DNA of 6,140 bases, taken from NCBI GenBank assembly GCA_016777545.1, contig JADHRH010000058.1:1-6140 (forward strand). The letters run 5' to 3'. The stretch is from Candidatus Pelagibacter sp. (GTDB lineage: Bacteria; Pseudomonadota; Alphaproteobacteria; Pelagibacterales; Pelagibacteraceae). This document shows positions 5,697-6,140 of this stretch, one piece after another. Every line of letters starts with the position of its first letter. Positions within the stretch are counted from its first letter, which is position 1. The notes below the pieces were generated by a model. It saw only the letters and a list, made by a program, of their open reading frames with translations. It did not search any database and was not told the origin of the DNA. Made by a program: the position numbers and the translations under genes.

Positions 5697-6140
5697 ATAT
5701 TTTATAATTATATTTTTCACATTTATTCACGGAACACTACATGCCAATGAAAAAGAATTTAAGGAGTGGTTGGTTAATTTCAAAGCTTATGCTTTAGAAA
5801 AAAAAATTTCAGAAAAGACATTCAATTTAGCAATGTCTGATGTTGTGTTTTTACCTGATGTAATAAAATATGACCGTTTTCAACCTGAGTTTTATGAAGA
5901 TACCAAAACTTACATATCCAAAAGAACTTCTAAACAAAAAGTAACTGCAGGCATTAAACTTTATGAATTAAATAAAGTTTTCATAAATTCGGTAGATAAT
6001 AAATTTTCTGTAGAGAAAGAGTTACTTTTAGCATTAATGGGAATAGAGACTAATTTTGGAACTTATGTAGGAAAAATGGATATATTATCATCACTTGCAA
6101 CCTTAAGTTTTGATCAACGTAGATCTGATTTTTTTACCAA
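5683..6140 (+). CDS. MltB-type lytic murein transglycosylase, N-terminal part (3' end outside window)
   Basis: The frame is open from ATG 5683 to the window edge, giving 152 complete codons. Lytic transglycosylases of this class (SLT_2 domain, MltB/Slt35 relatives) cleave the MurNAc-GlcNAc bond of peptidoglycan to form 1,6-anhydromuropeptides in the periplasm. Residues 1-21 look like a Sec signal peptide with cleavage after LHA (19-21); no lipobox is seen, so the protein would be soluble or cleaved rather than a lipoprotein like E. coli MltB. Family marks follow in order: FKEWLVNFKAYA (26-37), VIKYDRFQPEF (60-70), LLALMGIETNFG (115-126) and LATLSFDQRRSDFF (138-151). Glu122 in GIETNFG (bases 6046-6048) aligns with the catalytic acid. 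About half or less of a typical protein is present. The start overlaps the rarD end by 14 bp in another frame. The ATG choice is supported by the immediate signal sequence. Confidence 0.93.
   Translation, partial: MNIIKYFIIIFFTFIHGTLHANEKEFKEWLVNFKAYALEKKISEKTFNLAMSDVVFLPDVIKYDRFQPEFYEDTKTYISKRTSKQKVTAGIKLYELNKVFINSVDNKFSVEKELLLALMGIETNFGTYVGKMDILSSLATLSFDQRRSDFFT

Overview
The window looks like a piece of a small, streamlined alphaproteobacterial chromosome, most likely SAR11/Pelagibacterales. That assignment is an inference. It rests on the strong A+T bias in genes and gaps, spacers of 0 to about 120 bp, abutting or overlapping genes, the lack of clear Shine-Dalgarno sites, a Tgt C-terminus resembling alphaproteobacterial Tgt, and a DUF502 / recG / sdhE cluster typical of Alphaproteobacteria. 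No mobile element, CRISPR array, prophage gene or toxin-antitoxin pair is visible. The content is core housekeeping rather than accessory.

Layout, left to right. Bases 1-431 are the 3' end of tgt (queuosine tRNA modification). A 200-bp AT-rich spacer holds a possible weak terminator and leads to tRNA-Lys(UUU) at 632-707. Convergent to it is an M48 zinc metalloprotease with a combined twin-arginine and lipoprotein signal (728-1555, minus). A 123-bp divergent gap follows, containing an unlisted 25-residue single-span membrane ORF (1595-1672, plus) six bases ahead of a DUF502 membrane protein (1679-2293, plus). DUF502 converges on and overlaps by 4 bp the recombination helicase recG (2290-4341, minus). 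recG is divergent from sdhE (4366-4632, plus) across only 24 bp. sdhE abuts, with no gap, the 3' end of tRNA-Ser(UGA) (4633-4722, minus). The RarD-type permease (4815-5696, plus) follows and overlaps by 14 bp an MltB-type lytic transglycosylase (5683 to the window edge), which is cut off by the end of the window.

The genes serve separate tasks: tRNA modification and supply (tgt, two tRNAs), envelope quality control and wall remodelling (M48 protease, MltB), fork rescue (recG), FAD attachment to succinate dehydrogenase (sdhE), and transport (rarD). I see no new multi-gene system.

The points most worth a second look are these: Tgt has lost two of its four normally invariant zinc ligands; a perfect palindrome between recG and sdhE could serve as a shared, two-way -10 element; there is an uncatalogued micro-ORF before DUF502; the protease carries a Tat plus lipobox signal; and recG contains a 9-bp unit repeated three times.
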